Virus record (IMG/VR): IMGVR_UViG_3300010153_000161
Coordinates: 1 to 20,436 of that record
From: a virus
Length of the DNA: 20,436 nt
Direction: 5' to 3' (one strand)
Positions 5,987 to 13,886 of this stretch are shown here, in pieces (position 1 is the stretch's first letter; the number at the start of each line of letters is the position of its first letter). Below the pieces are notes generated by a model. That model was not told the DNA's origin and made no database searches. It saw only the letters and a program-made list of their open reading frames with translations. Position numbers and translations under genes: made by a program.

Positions 5987-8900
5987 TATAAGTTCCAAGT
6001 TAAATAAGGTGTTCCAGAAAGATTTAAGAAAATTATCTCATTATCTCTCAAGTCCCAAATTGCAGCATCATTTCTATTTGCTGAGTCAGGAAAAGTTAGC
6101 TGAAGCATTTTAACCTCTAATAACCAAGTAATATCTTTATTTGTTTCTCCCTCACACAGAACTTCCCAATTTGCTATTCTTCCTGTGTTATCTTGTTTCT
6201 GGTTTATCCTTATAGAGCGTGAAGCTCCTGCGTCTGCTTGATAAATTACTTGTGTGTTACCTACACTCCTTGAAGCTCCTGCTGAGTTGCCTAGAGCAGC
6301 TTGGTAACGCATAGTTGCCGTGTCACCTATTGTCGCTGCGCTCCCTCCAGTATCTACGCTTATAACGTCGGCTGTAACTAGATAAATGCAATTAGGATTA
6401 AAGGCTAAATTGCTGTCTCCTGAAATCGTAGTGGCTGCTGTATTCGCGCTGTCAGTAGTTTTACAAGTCATTAAAAACTCTTGCTTGCTACCTATAACTC
6501 CATCAGTATTTATTGTCTTAGCCTCAGAGCTAGAAACATCACCTATTACTTTACCTCCTGTATTACTTACCCCTCCGTTTTTTGTCCCATCTAATGCAGG
6601 GTTACTTCCTCCTCCGTTGGGGTTTGATGAACCTCCTCCGTTAGTTGCCCAAAAGCAAACACTATCTGTTTCGTCCCAAGTATAGCCAAAACTTGTACAA
6701 CAGTATTCTGTTGGAGAAGCAGCAGAACCAGTATCTAATTCTATAAAATTAACCGTTCCGTCTGTATTAAAACTAGTAGGAGCTAAGTTACATAGAGGCG
6801 TTCTGTTGTAGGTGCTAGAATTAATTAACTTCACTAACTCCAACGTACAAGGTAAAGAGCCTCCAGTAGCAAAATTAGAAACTTTAACTACCCTCCAAAA
6901 TGTATCGTTTATAAATATCTCATCTTGCCATAATAAATCGTATATGTCTAATGGGGTTAAATACGCTTTGCAAGTCATTACCCTAGATTCACTAGAATAT
7001 TCTTCGTGTAGTCTTCTTGCCCAGAACTTTCTTACTATGTATAGATTTGTTATTCCTGCTGTTGTTCCTGCGTTAATTAGTGGATGGTCTATATTATCTG
7101 GATAATCATAACCCCAATTTAAAGCTACACTAGTAGTAGTAACTGGCGTGGTGTTATACTGAGAAAAGAATGGGTAAGTAGTTACGTCTTGGTATCCAGT
7201 TTGGTCTGCTCCTATTCTAAACTGCCCTCCGTTTCCTATATCCTCTGTTCCGTGATAATACGCTAAAATAGGTTTGGCTTCTACTACATCTTTAATACCT
7301 TGAGTGTCCCATCCTACATCGTAAAGTCTAGGAATTAAAACATTAGGTATTACTGTTGTAGCGTTTTGAAAAGAGGATGGAATATGAGATAACCTAAGAG
7401 GTTGAAACATACCACCTATTCTTTGCTCTCCTGTGGCAAAGCTGTTGCTGTTTTCCTGTATCCACCTTCCTTTTACAAAATTATAATGCTCTTGCCACCA
7501 ATCGTTTCTCCAATCTTTACCCTCCCCATCTTCAAACCTAACTATCTTTTTTTGATACTTTAAAGTCGATTCAATCTCTATAGAGTCTATGTCAACTTTG
7601 TCAGACCAGTCTTTCTGTTCTGTTCCAGAGTCTAATACATTATTGTAGGTGTCTATATGAAGAATAGTTGGTTCGTCTATTTTAGAATAAACTATTAAAT
7701 TAAAACGGTTAAAAATCTCACCTAACCAGTCACCTACCTTTACGTCTGGAAAGTTAGCAGAGACATCAACAAAAGTTCCAGTAGAAGTATATTGCTGTAG
7801 CTCTACATAGCTAGTATATACACCAGAGACAGATTTAACTATAACTGAGTTGTTTGGGTTTGTAGCTCCGATATACCATTTGATAGTATCATTTATAGAA
7901 CAGGGAATTGTAATATTTTCTCCTATAAAATTGTATGCTACTCCATAAGTTAATGTCTGCGATTCATAAGCCACAAAACTCTCAACTCCTCCAGAAGTTT
8001 TATATGCCCATACCGTTACATCATATTCTCCTGTGTCTGGTGTAGCTACAGAAGAAATATAAAAGTTAAAATTAAATGTAAAAGAACCGTCAAAGGGAGC
8101 TGTAAAAATACCTCCAGTAAATAACCCATCTACATCGTTAAATGGTGTGGATTCGTTTAATAGTGGTAACTGGTTTTGTTGTACTGTTGTAGAGGTTGGA
8201 ATGGTAAAGTCTGAATTTAATCCTACTTTAGAACCGTATACTGGTCTTCCTGCTGTCCTATCTAACTCAGTAGCTAAAAACATATATAGGTGTCTAAATT
8301 CTGCTCCATCTAAAAAGGTAGATGAAATAGTAAATCCTGCTTTCTGAGCTATTCTTCTTAATAAATAAGGTACACTTATAGACGGTTTAAAGTTAAAGGC
8401 TCTAAGCTGCTCTCCTGCCCAACCTACTCCCATACCGTTTGATTCTGAGTTATAATAGAAACCCCAACCCTGTACATCGTTACCTCCTAAACCCCAATCG
8501 GATAAAGGATATACTATTACTCCTGTTCCCACGTTTCCTGAAGTAATATCGTTAGCTAAATTCCAACTACTTACAATATTAGAAGCTGTTAAAGCGTGGT
8601 CTAAATCTGTGTCTACGTCTCCATTTTCATCTATAAAAACCTCGTTAAAAGTTATGTCTTTAACTGCATCGAAAAAAGAAGCTACTTCAGAAAGTATACT
8701 TACACTATATTTTTTTAAAGGTAAGTTTACAGAGTGTAATTGTAACACACCTATCATTACCACAACCCCAGAGTCATATACTTCGACTTCAGTTTTTGTG
8801 CCTACATCAAACTTTTCACTTACAAAGTTTACGTTATAGAACTGACCGAAAAACTGATTGTTGTTATCTGTCATAGGCATATCAAACCTAAGAGAATGAG

Positions 8901-9024
8901 GCGCGCGAATATGAGAAATATCTCTCATTTCTTGAATAGAATAGTTGAACTCTACTGGAGCTTCTTGTACGTCTAAACTATATTGCGCTGCTCCTGTTTG
9001 AGCTTGTGCTAAAATTTCAATCAT
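5986..9024 (-). CDS. Large tail / baseplate protein (1012 aa), possible receptor-binding end
   Basis: The first 180 residues resemble the N-terminus of a large tail protein common in Bacteroidetes phages: RAPHSLRFDMPMTDNNNQFF, FYNVNF and VYDSGVVVMIGVLQLHSV. This fits a distal-tail or baseplate-hub-like protein. The middle is strand-rich with many Trp and Tyr (SDWGLGGNDVQGWGFYYN). A Cys-containing segment (PTEYCCTSFGYTWD) and a Gly/Asn/Ser linker (NPNGGGSNPALDGTKNGG) near residue 790 precede a 190-aa beta-rich C-terminal domain (ATIGDTATMRYQAALGNSAG). That last domain may bind a receptor or glycan, which is inference. ATG 9024 overlaps the preceding stop as ATGA. Confidence 0.75.
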   Translation of the reverse strand: MIEILAQAQTGAAQYSLDVQEAPVEFNYSIQEMRDISHIRAPHSLRFDMPMTDNNNQFFGQFYNVNFVSEKFDVGTKTEVEVYDSGVVVMIGVLQLHSVNLPLKKYSVSILSEVASFFDAVKDITFNEVFIDENGDVDTDLDHALTASNIVSSWNLANDITSGNVGTGVIVYPLSDWGLGGNDVQGWGFYYNSESNGMGVGWAGEQLRAFNFKPSISVPYLLRRIAQKAGFTISSTFLDGAEFRHLYMFLATELDRTAGRPVYGSKVGLNSDFTIPTSTTVQQNQLPLLNESTPFNDVDGLFTGGIFTAPFDGSFTFNFNFYISSVATPDTGEYDVTVWAYKTSGGVESFVAYESQTLTYGVAYNFIGENITIPCSINDTIKWYIGATNPNNSVIVKSVSGVYTSYVELQQYTSTGTFVDVSANFPDVKVGDWLGEIFNRFNLIVYSKIDEPTILHIDTYNNVLDSGTEQKDWSDKVDIDSIEIESTLKYQKKIVRFEDGEGKDWRNDWWQEHYNFVKGRWIQENSNSFATGEQRIGGMFQPLRLSHIPSSFQNATTVIPNVLIPRLYDVGWDTQGIKDVVEAKPILAYYHGTEDIGNGGQFRIGADQTGYQDVTTYPFFSQYNTTPVTTTSVALNWGYDYPDNIDHPLINAGTTAGITNLYIVRKFWARRLHEEYSSESRVMTCKAYLTPLDIYDLLWQDEIFINDTFWRVVKVSNFATGGSLPCTLELVKLINSSTYNRTPLCNLAPTSFNTDGTVNFIELDTGSAASPTEYCCTSFGYTWDETDSVCFWATNGGGSSNPNGGGSNPALDGTKNGGVSNTGGKVIGDVSSSEAKTINTDGVIGSKQEFLMTCKTTDSANTAATTISGDSNLAFNPNCIYLVTADVISVDTGGSAATIGDTATMRYQAALGNSAGASRSVGNTQVIYQADAGASRSIRINQKQDNTGRIANWEVLCEGETNKDITWLLEVKMLQLTFPDSANRNDAAIWDLRDNEIIFLNLSGTPYLTWNL

Positions 9025-10418
9025 TTTACATTAGGCTTTCTTCGGCTAATTTCTATGTTGATAGTGTAATTGTCCACCTTGTTGTTTAAAGCTGTTTTGT
9101 AAGATACAGAAGTGTCGGTAACTACACACCTTAACCAGTTTTTTGTTTTACCTAAAACTGCTGACTGTTGGAACGCTGTGCTATAAACATAAACTCTAGG
9201 GCTGTTTACTAAAGACATAATCAAAGAACTAATTACCTCTGGGTTTTCTTCTCTAGTGTTTAGTTGAACTGTCGTTACTGTTTGGTTTGTTGCTGAAATT
9301 AATCCACCTTCTTGTGCGTCCCTGCTATATTGCAGTAGGCTAGAAGCTGAAAAAGTGTTACCCCCTACTGTTCTGTAATTGTTTCTTGTTACCTGTTGAG
9401 TAACTAAAGAACCACCATCACATAAAAGGTTGTCTATACCTCCCAACTCATTCCACCAACTTAAAAAATACTCTCCTCTAAAGGTGTCTGTAGATAAACT
9501 TTTGTTATACCTAGTGTCACAAAGCTTTACAAACTTGTATACCGCGCTAGATTCGTTGCCAGATAAAGTAGTGCTTCTTGCAAATTGTACCTCATAGTAA
9601 CTCCAGTTAGCGTTATTTGAGGGGCGTAAGTCTGTGTCTATATTTTGTACTTCTAAATTCTCTGGAAAGCAACCTAGATACAATAAAGACTGTGAGTCAG
9701 TTAAACTAGCAGCAGGAGCATAACCTCCGTAGGTGCTGCTGTTTGTAAAATAACCTGTGTTTATGGTTGCATCACTAGAGTTTTTGTATGTTACGTGTAC
9801 GTAGTCTGAGTCATTACTTCCAACATCGTCTCCGTTTAAAAAAGCTAAAGCTCCAAATTGACCTTCAATTACATTTTGCACAGCTAAAGAAGCTGAGGGT
9901 AAAGGAACGGTTGAAAGGAATTTTTTAGTGTCTCCAGTAATAGCAAATTGGGTAGCGGAATTACTGTCGTTTGAATTAACTGTAAACGGTCTAAGGCTTC
10001 CATTTATAGCTTTAAAAGTGGTTTGCAACCCTCCGTCGAATGTTTGGGTAGGAGCGTCGTCTGCTGTAGCTGCAAATTCATAACCAAAATCAACAGTAAC
10101 AGTTTGGAGAGCTGTTTGGTTAGTAGAAAATATAGTAGTTGTGCTTAAAGCATTACTACTGTTATACTGACCTAACCTTAAAATCTGTTCGTCTTGGTGT
10201 ACGTAGTCTGAAACAATATCTTGTACCCTAAAGACAGCGCAATTCAAATTATTAGGCAGTTGTTTAAACGTACCTACAACCACGCTATCTATAGTTAATT
10301 TGCAGAGGTATCTATATTTCGGCTCTGCATAGTTTGTTGTGTCACGTACTTGAAAATATATGTCGTCTGCTACTCCTTGAACTCCTGTCCCAGAACTAAA
10401 GTCTACTGTATAAGCCAT
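9021..10418 (-). CDS. Virion/tail structural protein (465 aa)
   Basis: A strand-rich Ser/Thr/Asn-heavy protein. The N-terminal DIYFQVRDTTNYAEPKYRYL, then KQLPNNLNCAVFRVQDIVSDYV, matches a structural family I associate with Bacteroidetes phages, where it lies next to the large tail protein. There is no transmembrane segment or signal. The start ATG 10418 overlaps the previous stop (TAATG) and the end overlaps the 1012-aa gene (ATGA), so the two large proteins are likely made in fixed ratio. A tail-tip or baseplate role is inferred from position. No enzymatic motif is visible. Confidence 0.72.
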   Translation of the reverse strand: MAYTVDFSSGTGVQGVADDIYFQVRDTTNYAEPKYRYLCKLTIDSVVVGTFKQLPNNLNCAVFRVQDIVSDYVHQDEQILRLGQYNSSNALSTTTIFSTNQTALQTVTVDFGYEFAATADDAPTQTFDGGLQTTFKAINGSLRPFTVNSNDSNSATQFAITGDTKKFLSTVPLPSASLAVQNVIEGQFGALAFLNGDDVGSNDSDYVHVTYKNSSDATINTGYFTNSSTYGGYAPAASLTDSQSLLYLGCFPENLEVQNIDTDLRPSNNANWSYYEVQFARSTTLSGNESSAVYKFVKLCDTRYNKSLSTDTFRGEYFLSWWNELGGIDNLLCDGGSLVTQQVTRNNYRTVGGNTFSASSLLQYSRDAQEGGLISATNQTVTTVQLNTREENPEVISSLIMSLVNSPRVYVYSTAFQQSAVLGKTKNWLRCVVTDTSVSYKTALNNKVDNYTINIEISRRKPNVK

Positions 10419-11041
10419 TATATTGTAATTTTCATTTCAAAGGTTTGGTTAAATTCAGTAAAAAACCAAGCCTCGTAATCGTTTCTTAAAGCTTTAGCAA
10501 GCTTTTTCTTGTATTTCTTGTATGTCATTTCTAATGCTCCAGAATAAAAGTAAGAGCTTTCTATACCGTATAAATAAACCGACCTGCTAATATAGTTAGT
10601 CATTTCGTCGTAAGACATAAACCTACCTGTACCTTTCTTTTCTTTAGTTCCGTGCTTCCATTGCTTAATAGGTTTGTTGTCAATCCAACTTCTTATACCT
10701 CTTCTGAGACCTCCTGACTCTCCAGTTTTAGTTCCAAACTTAAACGGTGATTCTGGTGCTTTAGCGTCACTTATCTTACCTCTTACCCCATAATTTACAT
10801 ACTCCCAATATGGAGCTGTGGGAGCGTCAAAAGATAAAGTGATTTTGCTATTACCTACCTTCACACTACTCGCTAAACTGTTAGATAAATTGCCTGTAGA
10901 ATTTTTCTTAGCTACAGCTAAAGCAATTCTAGCGCGACGTATCACCTCTACAGCAAACTTGTTTAAAGCTTTAGTAAATTCTACCATAGGAATTTCACTA
11001 TCGTCATATCCATAGTCTATTTCAAGTAGTATAGGGCGCAA
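10418..11041 (-). CDS. HK97-gp10-like head-tail / tail completion protein (207 aa)
   Basis: Residues 20-100 show the gp10-like pattern: a helix with Lys/Arg (VEVIRRARIALAVAKKNSTG), then GNLSNSLASSVKV, a strand ITLSFDAPTAPYWEYVNYGV with the usual Tyr/Glu before a Gly turn, then KAPESPFKFG. This family joins head to tail or completes the tail tube. The C-terminal half (SRSVYLYGIESSYFYSGALEM) is longer than in minimal members. The frame starts with TTG at 11041, overlapping the upstream gene by 20 nt; an ATG at 10987 (residue 19) is the alternative start, and I cannot decide between them. Confidence 0.72.
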   Translation of the reverse strand: MRPILLEIDYGYDDSEIPMVEFTKALNKFAVEVIRRARIALAVAKKNSTGNLSNSLASSVKVGNSKITLSFDAPTAPYWEYVNYGVRGKISDAKAPESPFKFGTKTGESGGLRRGIRSWIDNKPIKQWKHGTKEKKGTGRFMSYDEMTNYISRSVYLYGIESSYFYSGALEMTYKKYKKKLAKALRNDYEAWFFTEFNQTFEMKITI

Positions 11042-11495
11042 TGCAGAGGTCTATTGCGTTAGGTACACTTATCTCAAAAGACGTACTCCAACCAGTTAGC
11101 ATATTAGAAAATCTTGCTGTAAAAGGTTCGCAAGAGAGAGGGGTTTCAAAACCCCAATGATGAGTTCCGTTATCTAAAAACGATTGACTATTCATACTCA
11201 GAACAAATTGAGCTATAACATCTTGCATTATTAAGAGCGTTTCTGCATATACTTCTGTAAGTAAGTCTGTCTGCTTTTCTATCACCAAGTCAGCAACTAT
11301 AACTTCGTATGTAAAAATTGTCACTCCTCCATCAATAGAGGCATTTGTACATTGAGCATAGAGAAGTGGAAAAAGGTCAATAGTTATTTTATCAATATCT
11401 ATTTCATCTAAGCTAAAAGTATAAAACTGCTTTAGTTGTATATGCTTAGTGACTATCTCTTGAAATATATTATTTATGTCTACTACTGTTTGCAT
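11022..11495 (-). CDS. Tail terminator-like protein (157 aa)
   Basis: The protein carries the pattern I associate with tail terminators of Bacteroidetes phages: DLLTEVYAETLLIMQDVIAQF in the middle, then PLSCEPFTARFSNMLTGW and FEISVPNAIDLCIAPY at the C-terminus. It would cap the tail tube at the head-proximal end. ATG 11495 overlaps the end of the frameshifted chaperone frame (stop at 11470-11472) by 26 nt, the tight packing expected if that frame is used. Neighbours on both sides are tail genes. Confidence 0.68.
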   Translation of the reverse strand: MQTVVDINNIFQEIVTKHIQLKQFYTFSLDEIDIDKITIDLFPLLYAQCTNASIDGGVTIFTYEVIVADLVIEKQTDLLTEVYAETLLIMQDVIAQFVLSMNSQSFLDNGTHHWGFETPLSCEPFTARFSNMLTGWSTSFEISVPNAIDLCIAPYTT

Positions 11496-11724
11496 TCAAA
11501 TTTACGTTTTGATTAATTCTTATGTCTCGTTCATAAGCCATAAAAGTTAAAGCTTCTTCTATATATATAAGAGTTACCGTTTCCATTTTAGTTACGTCAC
11601 CTCCTGCTAGTTCGTACATTATACCATACCACCCCCATTTGTTATGAATCTTATTTACTTCTTTTTCTTTTGTTGAAGAGAATAAAGGCGCGAATCTATT
11701 GCTAATCTCTTCCCTATACGATAA
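11470..11724 (-). CDS. Frameshift extension of the tail assembly chaperone (T-like part, 84 codons)
   Basis: This frame is -1 relative to the 199-aa chaperone gene and is open from the T9 tract at 11723-11731 to the TAA at 11470. After the slip it reads LSYREEISNRFAPLFSSTKE, then NKWGWYGIMYELAGGDVTK and a helical end (LIYIEEALTFMAYERD). It fills a 159-nt gap that otherwise has no gene and has no good start of its own near its beginning; the first in-frame ATG is deep inside, after WYGI. The arrangement mirrors G and GT of lambda-like phages, where a minority of ribosomes make a longer chaperone that joins tube subunits to the tape measure. The fusion would be 261 aa. Confidence 0.72.
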   Translation of the reverse strand, partial: LSYREEISNRFAPLFSSTKEKEVNKIHNKWGWYGIMYELAGGDVTKMETVTLIYIEEALTFMAYERDIRINQNVNLNANSSRHK

Positions 11725-12254
11725 AAAAAAACCACCGCACCAACCACAATATCCATAGTGCAGTCTAACATATTTTCCTGTTTTTTACGGTGTGGTGAAT
11801 ACGGCTCTATTCTATAGCTATCTATTTTCTTTTTTTCTATAGGTCTATACAGGACAGCTAAAGCTTTTTCCAGGTTGTCAAATAAACCTTTGCTAGAATA
11901 AGTTTCTAAGTCTGCAAACTCTCCGACTGTCAGTTTCGTCCAGTTAGGAATAAACCCATACTCCACCCCTTTCATAGTAAATGTATTTTGAAGAGGTAAA
12001 GCCAAAGCTAAAGGGTCAGGCTCACTAAGTAACCAACCTAATTTTTCAATCACTTTGCTCAAGTCTTTCCAGTTTGCGTGGTTAAGTTGTTTCCTGTCTA
12101 TATCACATAAAGCTGAGACAGCAGCTAAAGCAGCTTCTTTAGGGTCTTCTACCCCATTCCACCCTTCTAGCATCTTCTTATACTGTCTTACTGTTACCTC
12201 TGAATAGTTTTCAGGTATAATTACCTGTACATTTTTTTTACTCTTATTGGACAT
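11655..12254 (-). CDS. Tail assembly chaperone-like protein (199 aa, zero-frame product)
   Basis: The sequence IIPENYSEVTVRQYKKMLEG, NTFTMKGVEYGFIPNWTKLT, VGEFADLETYSSKGLF and LEKALAVLYRPI matches a family found near tape-measure genes in Bacteroidetes phages, which I read as the gpG-type chaperone. Such proteins coat the tape measure during tail assembly and are absent from the virion. The last 22 residues of this frame (YRIGKRLAIDSRLYSLQQKKKK) are the alternative to the frameshifted extension. The gene follows the large terminase after a 93-nt spacer holding three AAGTGAAC motifs. It is separated from the tape measure by five genes, whereas these chaperones usually sit directly before it. 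Confidence 0.74.
   Translation of the reverse strand: MSNKSKKNVQVIIPENYSEVTVRQYKKMLEGWNGVEDPKEAALAAVSALCDIDRKQLNHANWKDLSKVIEKLGWLLSEPDPLALALPLQNTFTMKGVEYGFIPNWTKLTVGEFADLETYSSKGLFDNLEKALAVLYRPIEKKKIDSYRIEPYSPHRKKQENMLDCTMDIVVGAVVFFYRIGKRLAIDSRLYSLQQKKKK
11723..11731 (-). promoter_or_regulatory. T9 slippery site for -1 frameshifting in the tail chaperone gene
   Basis: Nine consecutive T on the minus strand are read GTT TTT TTT TAT in the zero frame. They contain the canonical heptamer T TTT TTT, which allows perfect re-pairing in both ribosomal sites after a -1 slip. The -1 frame is then open for 84 codons. Transcriptional slippage on the same tract could give the same product. I did not establish a downstream stimulatory hairpin or pseudoknot. 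Confidence 0.68.
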
Positions 12255-12347
12255 ATAGGTGTAATTTGTTCACTTATTTACTTCTATAAACTACGTTCAC
12301 TTTTGGTTATGCTATTAGGTGAGTGTGTTCACTTGTTAACTCTTGTT
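12255..12347 (-). promoter_or_regulatory. Spacer with three AAGTGAAC motifs between terminase and tail genes
   Basis: This is the largest true non-coding spacer in the late region. On the minus strand the octamer AAGTGAAC occurs at 12327-12334, 12295-12302 and 12268-12275, each preceded by A-rich sequence (AACAAGTGAAC, AAAAGTGAAC, ATAAGTGAAC). There is no TAnnTTTG promoter. I read the motifs as possible binding or promoter elements for the tail operon, perhaps for the phage's own regulator; the function is not shown by the sequence. Confidence 0.45.
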
Positions 12348-13502
12348 TTAAGATATGTAATATTTTCCTGTTTTCCTTAAAATCTTATTTAGACAAACAT
12401 AACGCACCGCATCTATTAAATGGTTGTATGCGTCTACAGGTGTAGCTAACATTTTTCCATTCTTGTCTGTTTTCCACTTGTAGTTTCTAAACTCCTTTTG
12501 AGCATTAAGGCTGTCATCTTTAATAAATAGCTTGTGCCTACGCATTGTATCTATACCCACTCTAATGCTATCAGCTCCTTTCTTAGAGGGTTTAATATTA
12601 AAGTGGAGTCTATGTATAGTCTCTATACTTTTAGGCTCTGCTGAGTCAGCTATTATCTCGTCGTGTCTTCCTACTCCATACTCTGTTAGCTTCTCTGCTA
12701 TATCGCTATTGGTTAGACCACCTTGATAAATTACTTCTTCTATGTATATTCCATTATCACATAAGTAAACCTTAGCTAGAGCAGTAGGGTCATTACTAAA
12801 ACCAAAGTCTAAACCATAAGCTACTAACTTAGCTTTGTCTGGTAGCTCAGTATAAATCTCAGTTTGAAATATCGTCTCTCTACTCTTACCTCTAATACCT
12901 AATCCATAAACTCTCCAGTAGTTTTCGTCTGTTTCCTTGAGCCGTTCAATTTCTTTAATCGTCTCATATCCTAAGAACGGATTGTCAAGATATGTACTCC
13001 TGTAAAAGTTAGCATCCTCTCTTGGTATAACCTCATCGTAAATCCAATGGTATTCTTCTGATGGGTTATAGTCTAAAATCATTCTGTCTGTTGTTCGTAG
13101 TATGAGTTGTCTAAAGTCTTCAAGGTAAAGCTCGTTAGCTTCGTTTATAAAACAAAAATTCCTTTTCGCTCCTCTAATTTTCTGGGGTTGGTCTATGCTT
13201 ATAAACTCCCATTTCGTACCCCATAAGTCATATACGTTTTCTGTCTTGTTGTGGTATCTCTCATCATACCAGTCATTGTCTTTTAAGATATGTATAAAAT
13301 CTCTCAATACTGAAGCTCTAAGGCTAGGAAAAGATTTGCGTACTACTGTGATAAGATAGCCAGAGTTAATATTTATATGCGACCACTCTATTAGAACTTG
13401 TATTATAGAATAGGTTTTACCACTACGAGTACCACCCTGAAATACAGCTACCCTTTTCTTACACGATTTAAGGTCGTAATATGTTTTGGGTTGAATTTGC
13501 AT
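12348..13502 (-). CDS. terL: Terminase large subunit (384 aa)
   Basis: The ATPase domain has Walker A GGTRSGKT at 23-30 and Walker B CFINEANE at about 117-124, with the motif LDYNPS at 143-148. The nuclease domain has GLDFGFSNDPTAL at 230-242 (D232), IIADSAEP at 283-290 (D286) and VDAYNHLIDAVRY at 356-368 (D364). These supply the three acidic positions of the RNase H-like headful or cos nuclease. It packages DNA into proheads at the portal. The length is slightly short for the family (usually 400-450). ATG 13502 lies 47 nt from the divergent plus-strand gene and inside that gene's promoter region, and no minus-strand promoter is evident between them. Confidence 0.93.
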   Translation of the reverse strand: MQIQPKTYYDLKSCKKRVAVFQGGTRSGKTYSIIQVLIEWSHININSGYLITVVRKSFPSLRASVLRDFIHILKDNDWYDERYHNKTENVYDLWGTKWEFISIDQPQKIRGAKRNFCFINEANELYLEDFRQLILRTTDRMILDYNPSEEYHWIYDEVIPREDANFYRSTYLDNPFLGYETIKEIERLKETDENYWRVYGLGIRGKSRETIFQTEIYTELPDKAKLVAYGLDFGFSNDPTALAKVYLCDNGIYIEEVIYQGGLTNSDIAEKLTEYGVGRHDEIIADSAEPKSIETIHRLHFNIKPSKKGADSIRVGIDTMRRHKLFIKDDSLNAQKEFRNYKWKTDKNGKMLATPVDAYNHLIDAVRYVCLNKILRKTGKYYIS

Positions 13503-13527
13503 TAATATGGTTTTTACTCTATATTTG
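13496..13527 (+). promoter_or_regulatory. Bacteroidetes-type promoter on the plus strand
   Basis: TTTG at 13496-13499 is followed after exactly 20 bp by TATATTTG at 13520-13527, matching the Bacteroidetes consensus (-33 TTTG, -7 TAnnTTTG). Transcription would start near 13533, about 17 nt before the ATG at 13550. The same TTTG-N20-TATATTTG arrangement is found on the minus strand at 19607-19638. Confidence 0.78.
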
Positions 13528-13549
13528 TATTAAATAATACATAAATACA

Positions 13550-13738
13550 ATGGAAAATATAAAAGACGAGTTATACCAGTTATCAGAGAAAGTTCATAAA
13601 ATGGTTAGAGTTAAAAAAAGACAAGTACACAAATTTTCTGACGACGAGTTTAAAGTGTATTTAGAAGAGGGTGTAGCTTTAGAGAGGGTCGCTACACTAC
13701 TCTCTACAGCAGGATATATTCTTGACCGACTGAAGTAA
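13550..13738 (+). CDS. Lone plus-strand gene (62 aa), unknown
   Basis: This is the only plus-strand frame in the window that is not a shadow of a longer minus gene. It has a good promoter at 13496-13527 and an A-rich leader (ATAAATACAATGG). The product begins MENIKDELYQLSEKVHKM, continues through a basic stretch (VRVKKRQVHKF) into DDEFKVYLEEGVALERVATL and ends GYILDRLK. It looks like two or three helices and is soluble. It ends 1 nt before the stop of the minus-strand 48-aa gene, tail to tail, and its template is crossed by any transcript running from the packaging genes into terL. No family is recognised; a small regulator or host-modifying protein is possible. Confidence 0.77.
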   Translation: MENIKDELYQLSEKVHKMVRVKKRQVHKFSDDEFKVYLEEGVALERVATLLSTAGYILDRLK

Positions 13739-13739
13739 T

Positions 13740-13886
13740 CTACCATAAGGAGGCTAAAAATCCTATCAAAGAAAATACTATACAGATACCGTTGTTAGTG
13801 TCTATAGCGTCGTACTCCTTAACTTTGTAAATAAAGTCAGCAGTAGATAATATAAATATTACACCTAAACAAAATGATTGTATCAT
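13740..13886 (-). CDS. Small two-helix membrane protein (48 aa)
   Basis: A complete frame fills the gap. ATG 13886 overlaps the stop of the upstream gene as ATGA and TAG lies at 13740-13742. The product MIQSFCLGVIFILSTADF begins with one hydrophobic helix, has a polar loop (YKVKEYDAIDTNNG) and ends with a second helix (ICIVFSLIGFLASLW). The hairpin topology resembles small phage membrane proteins such as holins or superinfection-exclusion proteins, but no motif decides which. The overlap upstream and clean hydropathy support it as a real gene. Confidence 0.72.
   Translation of the reverse strand: MIQSFCLGVIFILSTADFIYKVKEYDAIDTNNGICIVFSLIGFLASLW

Noticed and set aside
6386-8839. Plus-strand frames at 6386, 6812, 8147 and 8609
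   Set aside because: All lie entirely within the 1012-aa tail gene on the other strand and show shadow composition.
11655-11682. A-rich run near the end of the 199-aa chaperone frame (AAG AAA AAG) as the slip site
   Set aside because: It gives mismatched re-pairing in the P site (AAA to GAA), whereas the T9 tract upstream allows perfect re-pairing and the -1 frame is open from there.
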